Shown here: positions 1 through 6,111 of the stretch, one piece after another
Layout: every line of letters begins with the position of its first letter
Position numbering within the stretch: position 1 is the stretch's first letter
Source of the DNA: Candidatus Bathyarchaeota archaeon
GTDB lineage: Archaea; Thermoproteota; Bathyarchaeia; 40CM-2-53-6; RBG-13-38-9
NCBI GenBank assembly: GCA_030671315.1
Contig: DAOUZW010000027.1
Location: 1 to 10,084 of the forward strand
DNA: 10,084 nucleotides
Direction: 5' to 3'
Notes under the pieces: model-generated
The model's input: the letters and a program-made list of their open reading frames with translations, nothing else
What the model was told of the DNA's origin: nothing
Databases searched by the model: none
Made by a program: the position numbers and the translations under genes

Positions 1-205
1 TGGTTGCACCTTTGAGGAGGCTCAGAGCTGGGGTAAAATAAGTTCCAATGCCAGTGCTATAACATGCTATGTTGAAGCCACAATAGCTTTACCACTAGTT
101 GTACATGCTTTAGCAGAGCGGTTTAGAGGATACAAAAGAGATGTACCCACATTCGATTGGGTTAATGATAATGTAGAATTGACTTTTGAAAAGACAAAAC
201 TGTAA
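1..205 (+). CDS. dys: Deoxyhypusine synthase, C-terminal end (partial, 5' end outside window)
   Basis: Reading from base 2, 67 codons run to the TAA at 203-205. The peptide matches the end of deoxyhypusine synthase. This NAD-dependent cytosolic enzyme moves the aminobutyl group of spermidine onto a lysine of aIF5A, the first step of hypusine formation. The diagnostic motif EAQSWGKI is visible, and its lysine (codon 35-37) corresponds to the nucleophilic lysine of the human enzyme (Lys329). It is followed by YVEATIALPLVV, the equivalent of the family's YADAS/T..PLLV segment. The usual aspartate there is glutamate here (codon 74-76). The tail after the last helix (about 25 residues ending EKTKL) is ordinary for the family. 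The family is universal in archaea and eukaryotes, which supports an archaeal source. The next gene lies 123 bp downstream, so they are probably separate units. Confidence 0.88.
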   Translation, partial: GCTFEEAQSWGKISSNASAITCYVEATIALPLVVHALAERFRGYKRDVPTFDWVNDNVELTFEKTKL

Positions 206-213
206 TTCTTATC

Positions 214-240
214 CATTTTTAAAATTTTTAATCTCATATT
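214..240 (+). terminator. Probable T-run terminator after deoxyhypusine synthase
   Basis: Ten bases past the stop codon come two T5 runs (216-220 and 225-229) and more T-rich sequence. Archaeal transcription often ends at such runs without a stable hairpin. The AAAA between the runs could pair with them, but only as a weak stem. The rest of the 123-bp gap (to 328) shows no gene. A weak AT-rich stretch at 236-244 could be a TATA element for the next gene. Confidence 0.35.
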
Positions 241-328
241 TATTGATTGGTGGATTTCATTTCAATAGAGAGTAATATGTAGATGAATTAGCAGGCATAG
301 ACTCAATTCGCAGGTTGATGATCAAATC

Positions 329-1417
329 TTGGCTTCAGAAATTACATTTCTAGAATATAGCAAGAATGAGAATACTCTGAGCGAAATAGAAGATTACTAT
401 GCAGACATCGTAAATGGCGCTGTCTCTAAAGGTGATAAAGTAGCAGTCAAGGTTCACATGGGAGAGTATGGAAATTTAACCTACTTAAGACCTCCATTTG
501 TGAGTGAATTCGTGAAACTAGTGAAATCAGCTGGAGGTAGACCTTTCGTAACTGATACTACAGCATTATATCCCAAACATAGATTCACCGCTAAAGATTA
601 TCTCAAGACTGCCATGGCCAATGGCTTCACAAGACAGTCTGTTATGGCTCCTATAGTGATAGCAGATGGTCCACTGGGTTATACTGGTATGACTTACAAA
701 TTGAAAAAGACAGTAGACCAATGTGATATTAAGAAAGTAAAAATTGCAAAAGCAATACTGGACGCTGATTCTATGATAGTTCTCTCTCATGCTAAAGGTC
801 ATGTTCTAAGTGGTTTTGGAGGAGCGATTAAGAATCTGGCAATGGGTTGTACTACAAAAGAGACAAAAGCAGCTCAACATCTTGCGAGTCGAGTAATACT
901 CCATGCAAAAGAGTGTAATGGTTGTGGGAAGTGTGTTGATGCATGTCCGTTTAATGCTTTAAAGATCGAGAATGGAAAACATGTCAAGATATTATCTCGA
1001 TGTATGTCGTGTAATAGTTGTTTTTTCGCATGCACAGAAGGAGCACTACATCTACCAAGAGGCGGCAAGACGAGATTCCAAGTTAATTTAGCTCATGCAG
1101 CTAAAGCAATTGTAGATCGGTTTGATCAAGACAAGATTGTATACATAAATTTCCTTCAAGATATCACAAAACTATGTGACTGCTGTACGCCTTCAGGGGC
1201 TACATTAGTTCCAGATATTGGAATATTGGGTGGAAAAGATCCTGTTGCAGTAGACAAAGCGTCGATAGATCTGATAGATAAGGCGCCGAGATTTAAGAGA
1301 AATTTAGCCAAGATACATGGTGATCTTTTGGGTAGTGTTAACGGGACTAATAGTCTTATACATTTAAAGACTGCATCCAAGCTTGGTGTGGGTACCTTAC
1401 GGTATAGTTTGAAATGA
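329..1417 (+). CDS. DUF362 domain iron-sulfur protein with two 4Fe-4S ferredoxin clusters
   Basis: This 362-residue cytosolic protein belongs to the DUF362 family fused to a bacterial-type ferredoxin insert. The DUF362 N-terminal part (about 1-190) includes VAVKVHMGEYGN (38-49), GGRPFVTDT (69-77) and the glycine-rich GHVLSGFGGAIKNLAMG (157-173). The ferredoxin insert has Cys196, 199, 202 and 206 (followed by Pro) for one cluster and Cys225, 228, 231 and 235 for the second. DUF362 then resumes with Cys283, Cys285 and Cys286 and the family signature VPDIGILGGKDPVAVDKAS (294-312). The family is widespread in anaerobes and archaea. Its reaction is unsettled, so only an electron-transfer or redox role can be proposed. 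The start is TTG: the frame has no ATG or GTG between the upstream stop at 284-286 and 329. GGTTGATGATC just before it resembles a Shine-Dalgarno site. It stands alone, convergent with the DUF72 gene 44 bp downstream. Confidence 0.9.
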   Translation: MASEITFLEYSKNENTLSEIEDYYADIVNGAVSKGDKVAVKVHMGEYGNLTYLRPPFVSEFVKLVKSAGGRPFVTDTTALYPKHRFTAKDYLKTAMANGFTRQSVMAPIVIADGPLGYTGMTYKLKKTVDQCDIKKVKIAKAILDADSMIVLSHAKGHVLSGFGGAIKNLAMGCTTKETKAAQHLASRVILHAKECNGCGKCVDACPFNALKIENGKHVKILSRCMSCNSCFFACTEGALHLPRGGKTRFQVNLAHAAKAIVDRFDQDKIVYINFLQDITKLCDCCTPSGATLVPDIGILGGKDPVAVDKASIDLIDKAPRFKRNLAKIHGDLLGSVNGTNSLIHLKTASKLGVGTLRYSLK

Positions 1418-1461
1418 TTTCTTGGAGATGCTATGAAAAGTAATTAAGTTTATACTATATC

Positions 1462-2310
1462 TTAGAATTCGTCTAGAGTTAAATTCTTAATTTTAGTTCT
1501 TTCAAAATATTTTTTAATATTTTGTTTGATTTTGTTTTGTTCGGATGTAATAATTCCTAACATTTCGAGGACTTCCAGACAGTTCTCAGGTGCATAGCCA
1601 TGATAATGATTGTTAAAGTATCCATATACTTTTTCTACTTTTGTTGATGTGTCTTTTATTTTTGGGATCCATGGTTCAAGTTCCTGTTTTTCATAATGAT
1701 AGTTGTACCATGGTTTTGTTCCGTGACCATGCCACCTGAAGTAGGTAAAATCTGATGTTATATGAATTTCCGGTGGAAGGAGTGGTTCATCTACCACTGT
1801 GTATGCTATTTGATATTTGCGAAGAAGTTTCCATGTTTCATCTTTCATCCAAGATAGATCTCTAAATTCTATTGCAAATCTGAAATCTGAAGGCAATATT
1901 CTAAAAAATTTCTCCAATTCATTCGGTTCATAATCGAAACTTGGAGGAAGCTGTATCAATATGCAACCCAGTTTGTTGGTAATCTGTAGAGGCTCCATGA
2001 GTTCAGTAAATTTCTGAAGCGCATCTTCTGTACCTTGAGTTATATCAAGTCTTTTTTCATGAGTTATTAATTTGGGAAGTTTTGCTGAAAATATGAATCC
2101 CTCTGGTGAATATTTACTCCATCCCATAACAGTGCCTTTTGAAGGGTATGCATAGAATGTGGAGTCAATTTCGACTGTTGGAAAAATTTTGGTGTAAGCT
2201 TTCAGCATACTTTTTTCTTGCTTTTCATAGAATGGACCTACCCATTCTTTATAGCTCCATCCACATGTTCCTAGAGATATTTTATCATGAAGAGACTCCA
2301 GAATTTTCAC
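1462..2310 (-). CDS. DUF72 (YecE-like) TIM-barrel protein
   Basis: About 282 residues from the GTG at 2310. The DUF72 landmarks appear in order (GTG numbering): GTCGWSY (14-20), VEIDSTFYAYPS (46-57), ITHEKRL (82-88), ILIQLPPSF (117-125), AIEFRDLSW (146-154), YFRWHGHG (190-197) and YGYFNNHYHGYAPEN (229-243). The family forms a TIM barrel resembling Xfp/endonuclease IV folds. No biochemical activity is established, so none is assigned. The last ~35 residues are lysine-rich and lie beyond the domain. A TTG at 2334 is in the same frame and would add eight residues (290 aa). Neither candidate has a clear ribosome binding site, and GTG sits closer to the conserved domain. The gene overlaps the end of the upstream DUF72 gene (stop at 2285) by 26 bp, or 50 bp from TTG, so translational coupling is likely. 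It is the last gene of the minus-strand run and converges on the DUF362 gene. Confidence 0.85.
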   Translation of the reverse strand: MKILESLHDKISLGTCGWSYKEWVGPFYEKQEKSMLKAYTKIFPTVEIDSTFYAYPSKGTVMGWSKYSPEGFIFSAKLPKLITHEKRLDITQGTEDALQKFTELMEPLQITNKLGCILIQLPPSFDYEPNELEKFFRILPSDFRFAIEFRDLSWMKDETWKLLRKYQIAYTVVDEPLLPPEIHITSDFTYFRWHGHGTKPWYNYHYEKQELEPWIPKIKDTSTKVEKVYGYFNNHYHGYAPENCLEVLEMLGIITSEQNKIKQNIKKYFERTKIKNLTLDEF

Positions 2311-2974
2311 CCGACACTGATCGTAATAATTCAATGACTTGATTTACATTTTGAAACTCTCTGGATGGAAGCTTTTGTAAAAATTCTATTGCGCGAACCC
2401 TTTTTTCTTGAGTATAATCGAATAATTTCCATCCATGGTGTTTAATTAATTGTTCTTTTGTAGCTGGGAAGATATTGCCTTCTTTCAGAATCTCCCTAAG
2501 TGAAGATAATCCGGTAGTTTTTGTAATACTTGGGAATTTTCCAGTTTGTTTATAGATTTTGAATCTTCCAGCATCTCTATACATGCGTTGACTATGAAAA
2601 CTTAGAACAACTTTCTTGTACTTGCCAGTTTTGGCTCGTATATCGATTTCTTTGAGCTCTTGATCAGTAGGTTGATAGATATTCTTCTCACCTTTTCCAA
2701 AAAGTCTTGAGTATAAAATATCCGATTTGTATGCTGGAAGTTCACCTTTCAATAAGTCAACAGAGTTAATTATGTTGTATTCTTGCATATTTTTCAATAA
2801 TTCTCTGGGATAGGTTGAAACTTTTGTTCCACGTGTCTCTAATGCAATTCTTAATTTGTTTAATTCTATAGATGATAATAGATCACGAAAATTTTCTATC
2901 ACATCTTTGGTTATTTCAAGAGAAGCGGGTGTCTGTAACAAAAGTATTTCAGCTTGAAGAATTTCACATATTTT
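2285..2974 (-). CDS. C-terminal half of a frameshifted DUF72 protein, with a DUF2795-like tail
   Basis: This frame is open from 2974 and gives 229 residues. It begins KICEILQAEILLLQTPASL, the LLQ-P strand that in DUF72 proteins directly follows the segment where the preceding piece stops. Further DUF72 elements follow: LRIALETRG (barrel strand), VDLLKGELPAYKSDILYSRL and, near the middle, SFHSQRMYRDAGRF. After that, about 65 residues including GNIFPATKEQLIKHHGWKLF and EFLQKLPSREFQNVNQVIEL resemble the small DUF2795 domain. I judge this by motif resemblance only. The first conventional start is TTG at 2941, with no ribosome binding site and within a core strand, so independent translation is doubtful. 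With the frame restored the whole protein would be 315 residues. The gene is either a pseudogene, a frameshift-decoded gene or an artefact of a homopolymer miscall. Confidence 0.75.
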   Translation of the reverse strand, partial: KICEILQAEILLLQTPASLEITKDVIENFRDLLSSIELNKLRIALETRGTKVSTYPRELLKNMQEYNIINSVDLLKGELPAYKSDILYSRLFGKGEKNIYQPTDQELKEIDIRAKTGKYKKVVLSFHSQRMYRDAGRFKIYKQTGKFPSITKTTGLSSLREILKEGNIFPATKEQLIKHHGWKLFDYTQEKRVRAIEFLQKLPSREFQNVNQVIELLRSVSGENSGVSS

Positions 2975-3233
2975 TCATTTCTTCAAGTCTTTTCAGATTT
3001 TCTTTTGTTCGTTGTAATTTATATTGGTGAGTTATCGATCTATGAGCTCTAACCGTAAATTGAAAATCTTCAGGGACAATATTTCTCCACTTTTCTATTT
3101 GATTTGTAGACGGAATTTCATAGAATGTTGAATTTACTTCAACAAAATTGTAAATTCTAGAGTATGCTTCCAAGGATTTGATGCCAGGAATTTGGAAATA
3201 TGCCCATCCACCTGTTCCAATAAGATACTCCAT
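2964..3233 (-). CDS. N-terminal half of the frameshifted DUF72 protein
   Basis: Eighty-nine residues from the ATG at 3233, preceded by AGGA at a good distance (ribosome binding site). DUF72 hallmarks are IGTGGWAYF (5-13), FVEVNSTFYEIPS (30-42), W49, VPEDFQF (53-59) and SITHQYKL (66-73). The reading ends at TGA 2964-2966, right after EEMKNM. That is roughly a third of a normal DUF72 domain (usually about 230-300 residues). The missing remainder lies immediately downstream in the +1 frame. Compared with the neighbouring intact DUF72 protein, the region between the GW motif and the NSTFY motif is shorter and lacks the FY motif, so the two are divergent paralogues rather than a recent duplication. 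It starts 47 bp after truD ends and is probably on the same transcript. Confidence 0.75.
   Translation of the reverse strand: MEYLIGTGGWAYFQIPGIKSLEAYSRIYNFVEVNSTFYEIPSTNQIEKWRNIVPEDFQFTVRAHRSITHQYKLQRTKENLKRLEEMKNM
2971..2975 (-). other. Single-base frameshift site in the DUF72 gene (A5 run in the sense strand)
   Basis: The sense strand reads ATG then A5 then TATGTGAAATTC. In the first frame this gives Met-Lys-Asn-Met-stop. Removing one A joins the two halves as LEEMKICEILQAEIL with no stop, matching the continuous domain. The lesion is therefore one extra A in a homopolymer. This could be a real mutation, a programmed +1 event or a sequencing error. Confidence 0.7.
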
Positions 3234-3280
3234 TAATAGTCCTGATTATATACTCAACTTTAGAATTTCTAATTTATCTT

Positions 3281-4333
3281 TTACTCGTCATTTTTCATGA
3301 ATTCTCGAAGTACTATTGTTGCAAATGCCCCTTTAGGGAGAAAGAATTCAACTAACAAATCTTGATTTTCCAAACTCACATTTAGGTCAGGAATAAGGAG
3401 TCTGCCTAGTCTTCGTGTTCCTTTAATTTTTAAATAATCGAATTGTTGAAGAGTAATTCCAGCTTCGTTTAGTATCTCCTCTTCAAGTTTTCCAGCCGGT
3501 CCTGTAGCGTCCCACATCTTTGAGCCAAATATTGGTGATGTAAAACTGATCTCATGATTTTCATAACGTAATTGTTCCTTTTGTGGATCCTCAACTTGAA
3601 ACAAACCACCAGTTGAATACTTCTTTGCAATATCTCCCATCAAAATAAGATAGTAATTGTCTGATTCCAGTCTATTAGCCAAGTAACGATTACATAGATA
3701 GCCTTGATAGCTGGAGATTAAAAAACGTCTTAACCATGGGTCTACACCTAAGTTTTTTCCTTGAATAATTTTAACTCCTTTTTGTATATTTTCCCCATCA
3801 AAGCCGAAACGTTGTGGTCCAAAAAAGTTTGGAACACCATTTTTTTTTAGATGTTCAGCAATCTCTTGAGCATATTCCAAGGATTTTGTAGCATTTAGAT
3901 TCGTATTTGTTACCTTGATAGTAAAACGGTTGCCTAGAAGATGTCCTGGTTTAAGTTTATTTCTATGTAATTTTGCCCAATTAATAGTCACAGGTAAATG
4001 ACCCTTAATCTGTTTGACTGTATCATTGATAGAATCATTATCGACATTACCGAGTAATACACTGAAGGTCTGTGTAGTACGTGCATGTTTATCCTTTAAA
4101 CCAGCGTAGCCAATGTCGCTGTTTGGACAGTTAAATATGACAGCGAGTTTTTCTTGTATTTCTTTTGTTGTCAAGCCTTCTTTCGTTATATTGATGTATA
4201 GATGTGCTCCCTCGCCGTTAGGTTCGTATAGTGGTATCTCCTCAACTATGAAATGTCCAGGTGTCAACCGTAACCGTCCACCGACACCAGGTAAATCCTT
4301 AGTCATATATGGCAAGTCTAGATTGATTTCCAT
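3281..4333 (-). CDS. truD: tRNA pseudouridine synthase TruD (archaeal type)
   Basis: This 350-residue cytosolic enzyme of the TruD family converts uridine 13 of tRNA to pseudouridine (position 35 of tRNA-Tyr in the eukaryotic Pus7 relative). The N-terminal FIVEEIPLYEPNGEGAHLYI (28-47) is the family's opening strand. GYAGLKDKHARTTQ (75-88) is the active-site motif, and Asp81 corresponds to the catalytic aspartate of E. coli TruD (Asp80). GNRFTIKV (134-141) and NFFGPQRFG (169-177) are further family signatures. The region after 185 contains the TRUD insertion domain, and the C-terminal strand is LPKGAFATIVLREFMK. The start is ATG, placed 15 bp after the stop of the glycosyltransferase gene. GTGAG upstream is a weak, somewhat distant ribosome binding site. 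The short spacing on both sides argues for co-transcription with the glycosyltransferase and the DUF72 genes. No key residue is missing. Confidence 0.95.
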   Translation of the reverse strand: MEINLDLPYMTKDLPGVGGRLRLTPGHFIVEEIPLYEPNGEGAHLYINITKEGLTTKEIQEKLAVIFNCPNSDIGYAGLKDKHARTTQTFSVLLGNVDNDSINDTVKQIKGHLPVTINWAKLHRNKLKPGHLLGNRFTIKVTNTNLNATKSLEYAQEIAEHLKKNGVPNFFGPQRFGFDGENIQKGVKIIQGKNLGVDPWLRRFLISSYQGYLCNRYLANRLESDNYYLILMGDIAKKYSTGGLFQVEDPQKEQLRYENHEISFTSPIFGSKMWDATGPAGKLEEEILNEAGITLQQFDYLKIKGTRRLGRLLIPDLNVSLENQDLLVEFFLPKGAFATIVLREFMKNDE

Positions 4334-4348
4334 GTTTTAATGCGCTCA

Positions 4349-5035
4349 CTAAACGAAATATCTCAAAAGAAATTTGGGTCTGAAACCCAAGTAATTCATA
4401 ATATTAGCTAGTATGAAAGCGATCGTTAGTTTCAATTTTCCTTCTTTTATGAATCTTCTTGGTGAGGTAATGATATTTTGTTTTATTTGAATGAGTTTTC
4501 CATATCTCTTAGCTTTTCTACAGAGCTCGACATCTTCAAGGAATAGAATGTTATCGTATCCACCAATTTTCTGGAAAATGTCTTTTCTGAGAAATATTCC
4601 ATAATCTCCAAAAAAAATTTTGGATATACTTGATCGTAAATATCCAAATGTATTCAAAAATCTTAGAAATACGTCTTCATTTGAAAATTTATGAATAAAT
4701 GCTCCACCAACAATTTTTCTATCTAGAATATTCTTCTCAATGAGACCAATGGAGTCATTTGGTATAGACGAATCTACATGGAGAAACAAAAGAATGTTCC
4801 CAATCGCCTCCTCTACACCTTTATTCATTTGATTTGCACGGCCCCGTTCAGTTTTGAATAGTTTAACATTTTTAGGAAATTTGTGCAGGTTATTTTCGAT
4901 CTCTTGAACAGTTCCATCTGAACTTCCTCCATCAACAAGAATAAGCTCAAAATTTCCATAGAGCAGTTTTAAGTTCTCAAGGAAAGGTTTGACATAATTC
5001 TTTTCGTTTAGTAGCGGAGTAACTATAGAGATCAA
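4349..5035 (-). CDS. Family 2 glycosyltransferase (TIGR04283-like)
   Basis: The protein has 228 residues and a GT-A fold. It opens SIVTPLLNE (3-11), followed by ELILVDGGSSDGT (30-42), ERGRANQMNKG (63-73), LLFLHVDSSIP (86-96, with the DxD-like metal site reduced to HVDS), a GGAF strand, FGDYGIFLR, GGYDNILFLEDVELCRKAKR and SPRRF. The ordered GRA-QMN, FLHVD, ED-E and S-RR motifs are those of the TIGR04283 'rSAM/selenodomain-associated transferase 2' subgroup. The sugar donor and acceptor are unknown. The C-terminus (about 200-228) is hydrophobic with basic residues and may lie against the membrane. The start is TTG at 5035, the only conventional start before the upstream in-frame stop at 5039-5041. 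It is the first gene of the minus-strand run. The subgroup's usual companion genes are not in the window. Confidence 0.85.
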   Translation of the reverse strand: MISIVTPLLNEKNYVKPFLENLKLLYGNFELILVDGGSSDGTVQEIENNLHKFPKNVKLFKTERGRANQMNKGVEEAIGNILLFLHVDSSIPNDSIGLIEKNILDRKIVGGAFIHKFSNEDVFLRFLNTFGYLRSSISKIFFGDYGIFLRKDIFQKIGGYDNILFLEDVELCRKAKRYGKLIQIKQNIITSPRRFIKEGKLKLTIAFILANIMNYLGFRPKFLLRYFV

Positions 5036-5236
5036 TTTCTAAAACCTAATTCATGTTTCCCCTAAATTCTTCTTTGAAATAGTAAGATAATGTAAGTTTT
5101 TTCTATATTGAATAAAAGATGTATTATTTAATCAAAGCTAAGTCAATTTTTTTCGAAATCTATAATTTGGTTATCAGTCACTTAATTTTACTCAATCTTT
5201 TATAGAGTATTATTGATTGAACTCTTGGGGATTATA
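5036..5236. promoter_or_regulatory. Divergent intergenic region with promoter-like AT-rich elements
   Basis: These 201 bp separate the divergent glycosyltransferase and crotonase genes and must hold both promoters. For the + strand, TATA-like stretches are CTTAATTTTA (5181-5190) and CTTTTATA (5197-5204). The first would place a start near 5210, the second near the ribosome binding site itself. For the - strand, an AT-rich stretch near 5105-5120 is possible. Short inverted arms TCAATC (5192-5197) and GATTGA (5215-5220) flank the second element. No small gene or RNA gene is recognisable. Confidence 0.35.
5227..5231 (+). promoter_or_regulatory. Ribosome binding site fixing the crotonase start
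   Basis: GGGGA lies five bases before the ATG at 5237. It favours that ATG over the upstream in-frame TTG at 5213, which has no purine-rich site and would add eight residues not expected in the family. Confidence 0.6.
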
Positions 5237-6013
5237 ATGGAAGATCAGCCGATTAAATTTGAAAGAAGAGGCAGCGTTGCTCTTTTAACACTTAATCGAC
5301 CTCGAGTATTGAATGCAATAAATGAACCTATGATCGATGCGTTACTTGATAGATTCGAGGAGATTGAAAATACAGATGAATTAGGTGCCGTTGTGATCGA
5401 AGGAACTGGTAAAATATTCTGTAGTGGTCACGACTTGAAAGAATTGATGGCGGCAAACCCTCTCCAAAGGAGGGCGCTGCTAACAAAATCAGTAAGAGTT
5501 TGGGAAGAAATTGTGAAAATGAGTAAACCCGTAATCGCTGCAGTGCATAGCTACGCGTCAGCTGCTGGATGTGGCCTTGTTGCAGCGTGTGATTTAGTTG
5601 TAGCATCTGAAGATGCAGTATTCCAGACTCCAGGAGTCAATATTGGTATTTTCTGTATGACTCCCATGATACCTTTACAAAGAGCCGTCGGACAAAAGAA
5701 GGCGATGGAAATGTTGATCACAGCCGATCCAATTAATGTTAAGGAAGCTGAAAGGTTCGGTTTGGTGAATAAGATCGTGCCAAATGGCAAACATGTTGAG
5801 GGTGCTATAGAATTTGCTGAGAAGATTACTGGAAACAGTAGATTGGCCTACAACATTGGGAAACCAGCCTTCTATACGATGGGCGAGATGGACTATGTCA
5901 AAGCACTTCATTATGCTAAAGATCTATTTACACTCGCATCAACATCTGAAGATACAGAGGAAGGAATGAAAGCTGTTTTAGAGAAGAGAAATCCAGTATG
6001 GAAGAATAGATGA
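5237..6013 (+). CDS. Enoyl-CoA hydratase/isomerase (crotonase) family protein, ECHDC3-like, without catalytic glutamates
   Basis: A 258-residue crotonase-fold protein. It has LLTLNRPRVLNAIN (16-29), the first oxyanion-hole segment FCSGHDLKEL (61-70), the second, SYASAAGCGLVAACD (105-119), and TPGVNIGIFCMTPMIPL (131-147). AMEMLITADPINVKEAERFGLVNKIVP (156-182) is the family's standard hexamer-side region. The two acids of classical enoyl-CoA hydratase (Glu144 and Glu164 in the rat enzyme) are both glycine here (Gly113 and Gly133, the same 20-residue spacing). Hydration of enoyl-CoA by the usual mechanism is therefore unlikely, although CoA thioester binding is probably kept. The TPGVNIG-FC-TP motif and the ending EEGMKAVLEKRNPVW resemble the ECHDC3 subgroup, whose reaction is not well defined. 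The gene is monocistronic and converges on the metallo-hydrolase gene. The start at ATG 5237 is chosen on its ribosome binding site. Confidence 0.88.
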   Translation: MEDQPIKFERRGSVALLTLNRPRVLNAINEPMIDALLDRFEEIENTDELGAVVIEGTGKIFCSGHDLKELMAANPLQRRALLTKSVRVWEEIVKMSKPVIAAVHSYASAAGCGLVAACDLVVASEDAVFQTPGVNIGIFCMTPMIPLQRAVGQKKAMEMLITADPINVKEAERFGLVNKIVPNGKHVEGAIEFAEKITGNSRLAYNIGKPAFYTMGEMDYVKALHYAKDLFTLASTSEDTEEGMKAVLEKRNPVWKNR

Positions 6014-6034
6014 ATATTAAACTGAAGATTCTCA

Positions 6035-6053
6035 AAGAATTTTAAAAATTCTT
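6035..6053. terminator. Possible bidirectional terminator hairpin between convergent genes
   Basis: AAGAATT (6035-6041) and AATTCTT (6047-6053) form a 7-bp inverted repeat around a 5-base AT loop. It lies in the 98-bp gap between the convergent crotonase and metallo-hydrolase genes. The stem is AT-only, hence weak, and the T-rich character works in both directions. Nothing else is recognisable in this gap. Confidence 0.3.
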
Positions 6054-6111
6054 CATACTAACCAAGATATGATATTATTAGCTTGTACGCTAAAAATTGA
6101 GAAAAGTGGAT

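Noticed and set aside
313..345. TTGATGA plus a downstream CTTCAGA, suggestive of a C/D box guide RNA
   Set aside because: The D box is not matched (no CTGA in the right place), there is no second box pair, and the motif is explained as the ribosome binding site of the DUF362 gene.
566..802. Minus-strand open frames inside the DUF362, crotonase and other genes
   Set aside because: They lie opposite well-supported coding sequences, have no motifs and are expected by-products of codon usage.
3240..3255. TATATAA-like sequence just before the first DUF72 gene
   Set aside because: It ends only about 13 bases before the ATG, so a start about 25 bases downstream would fall inside the gene; read-through from truD explains transcription better.
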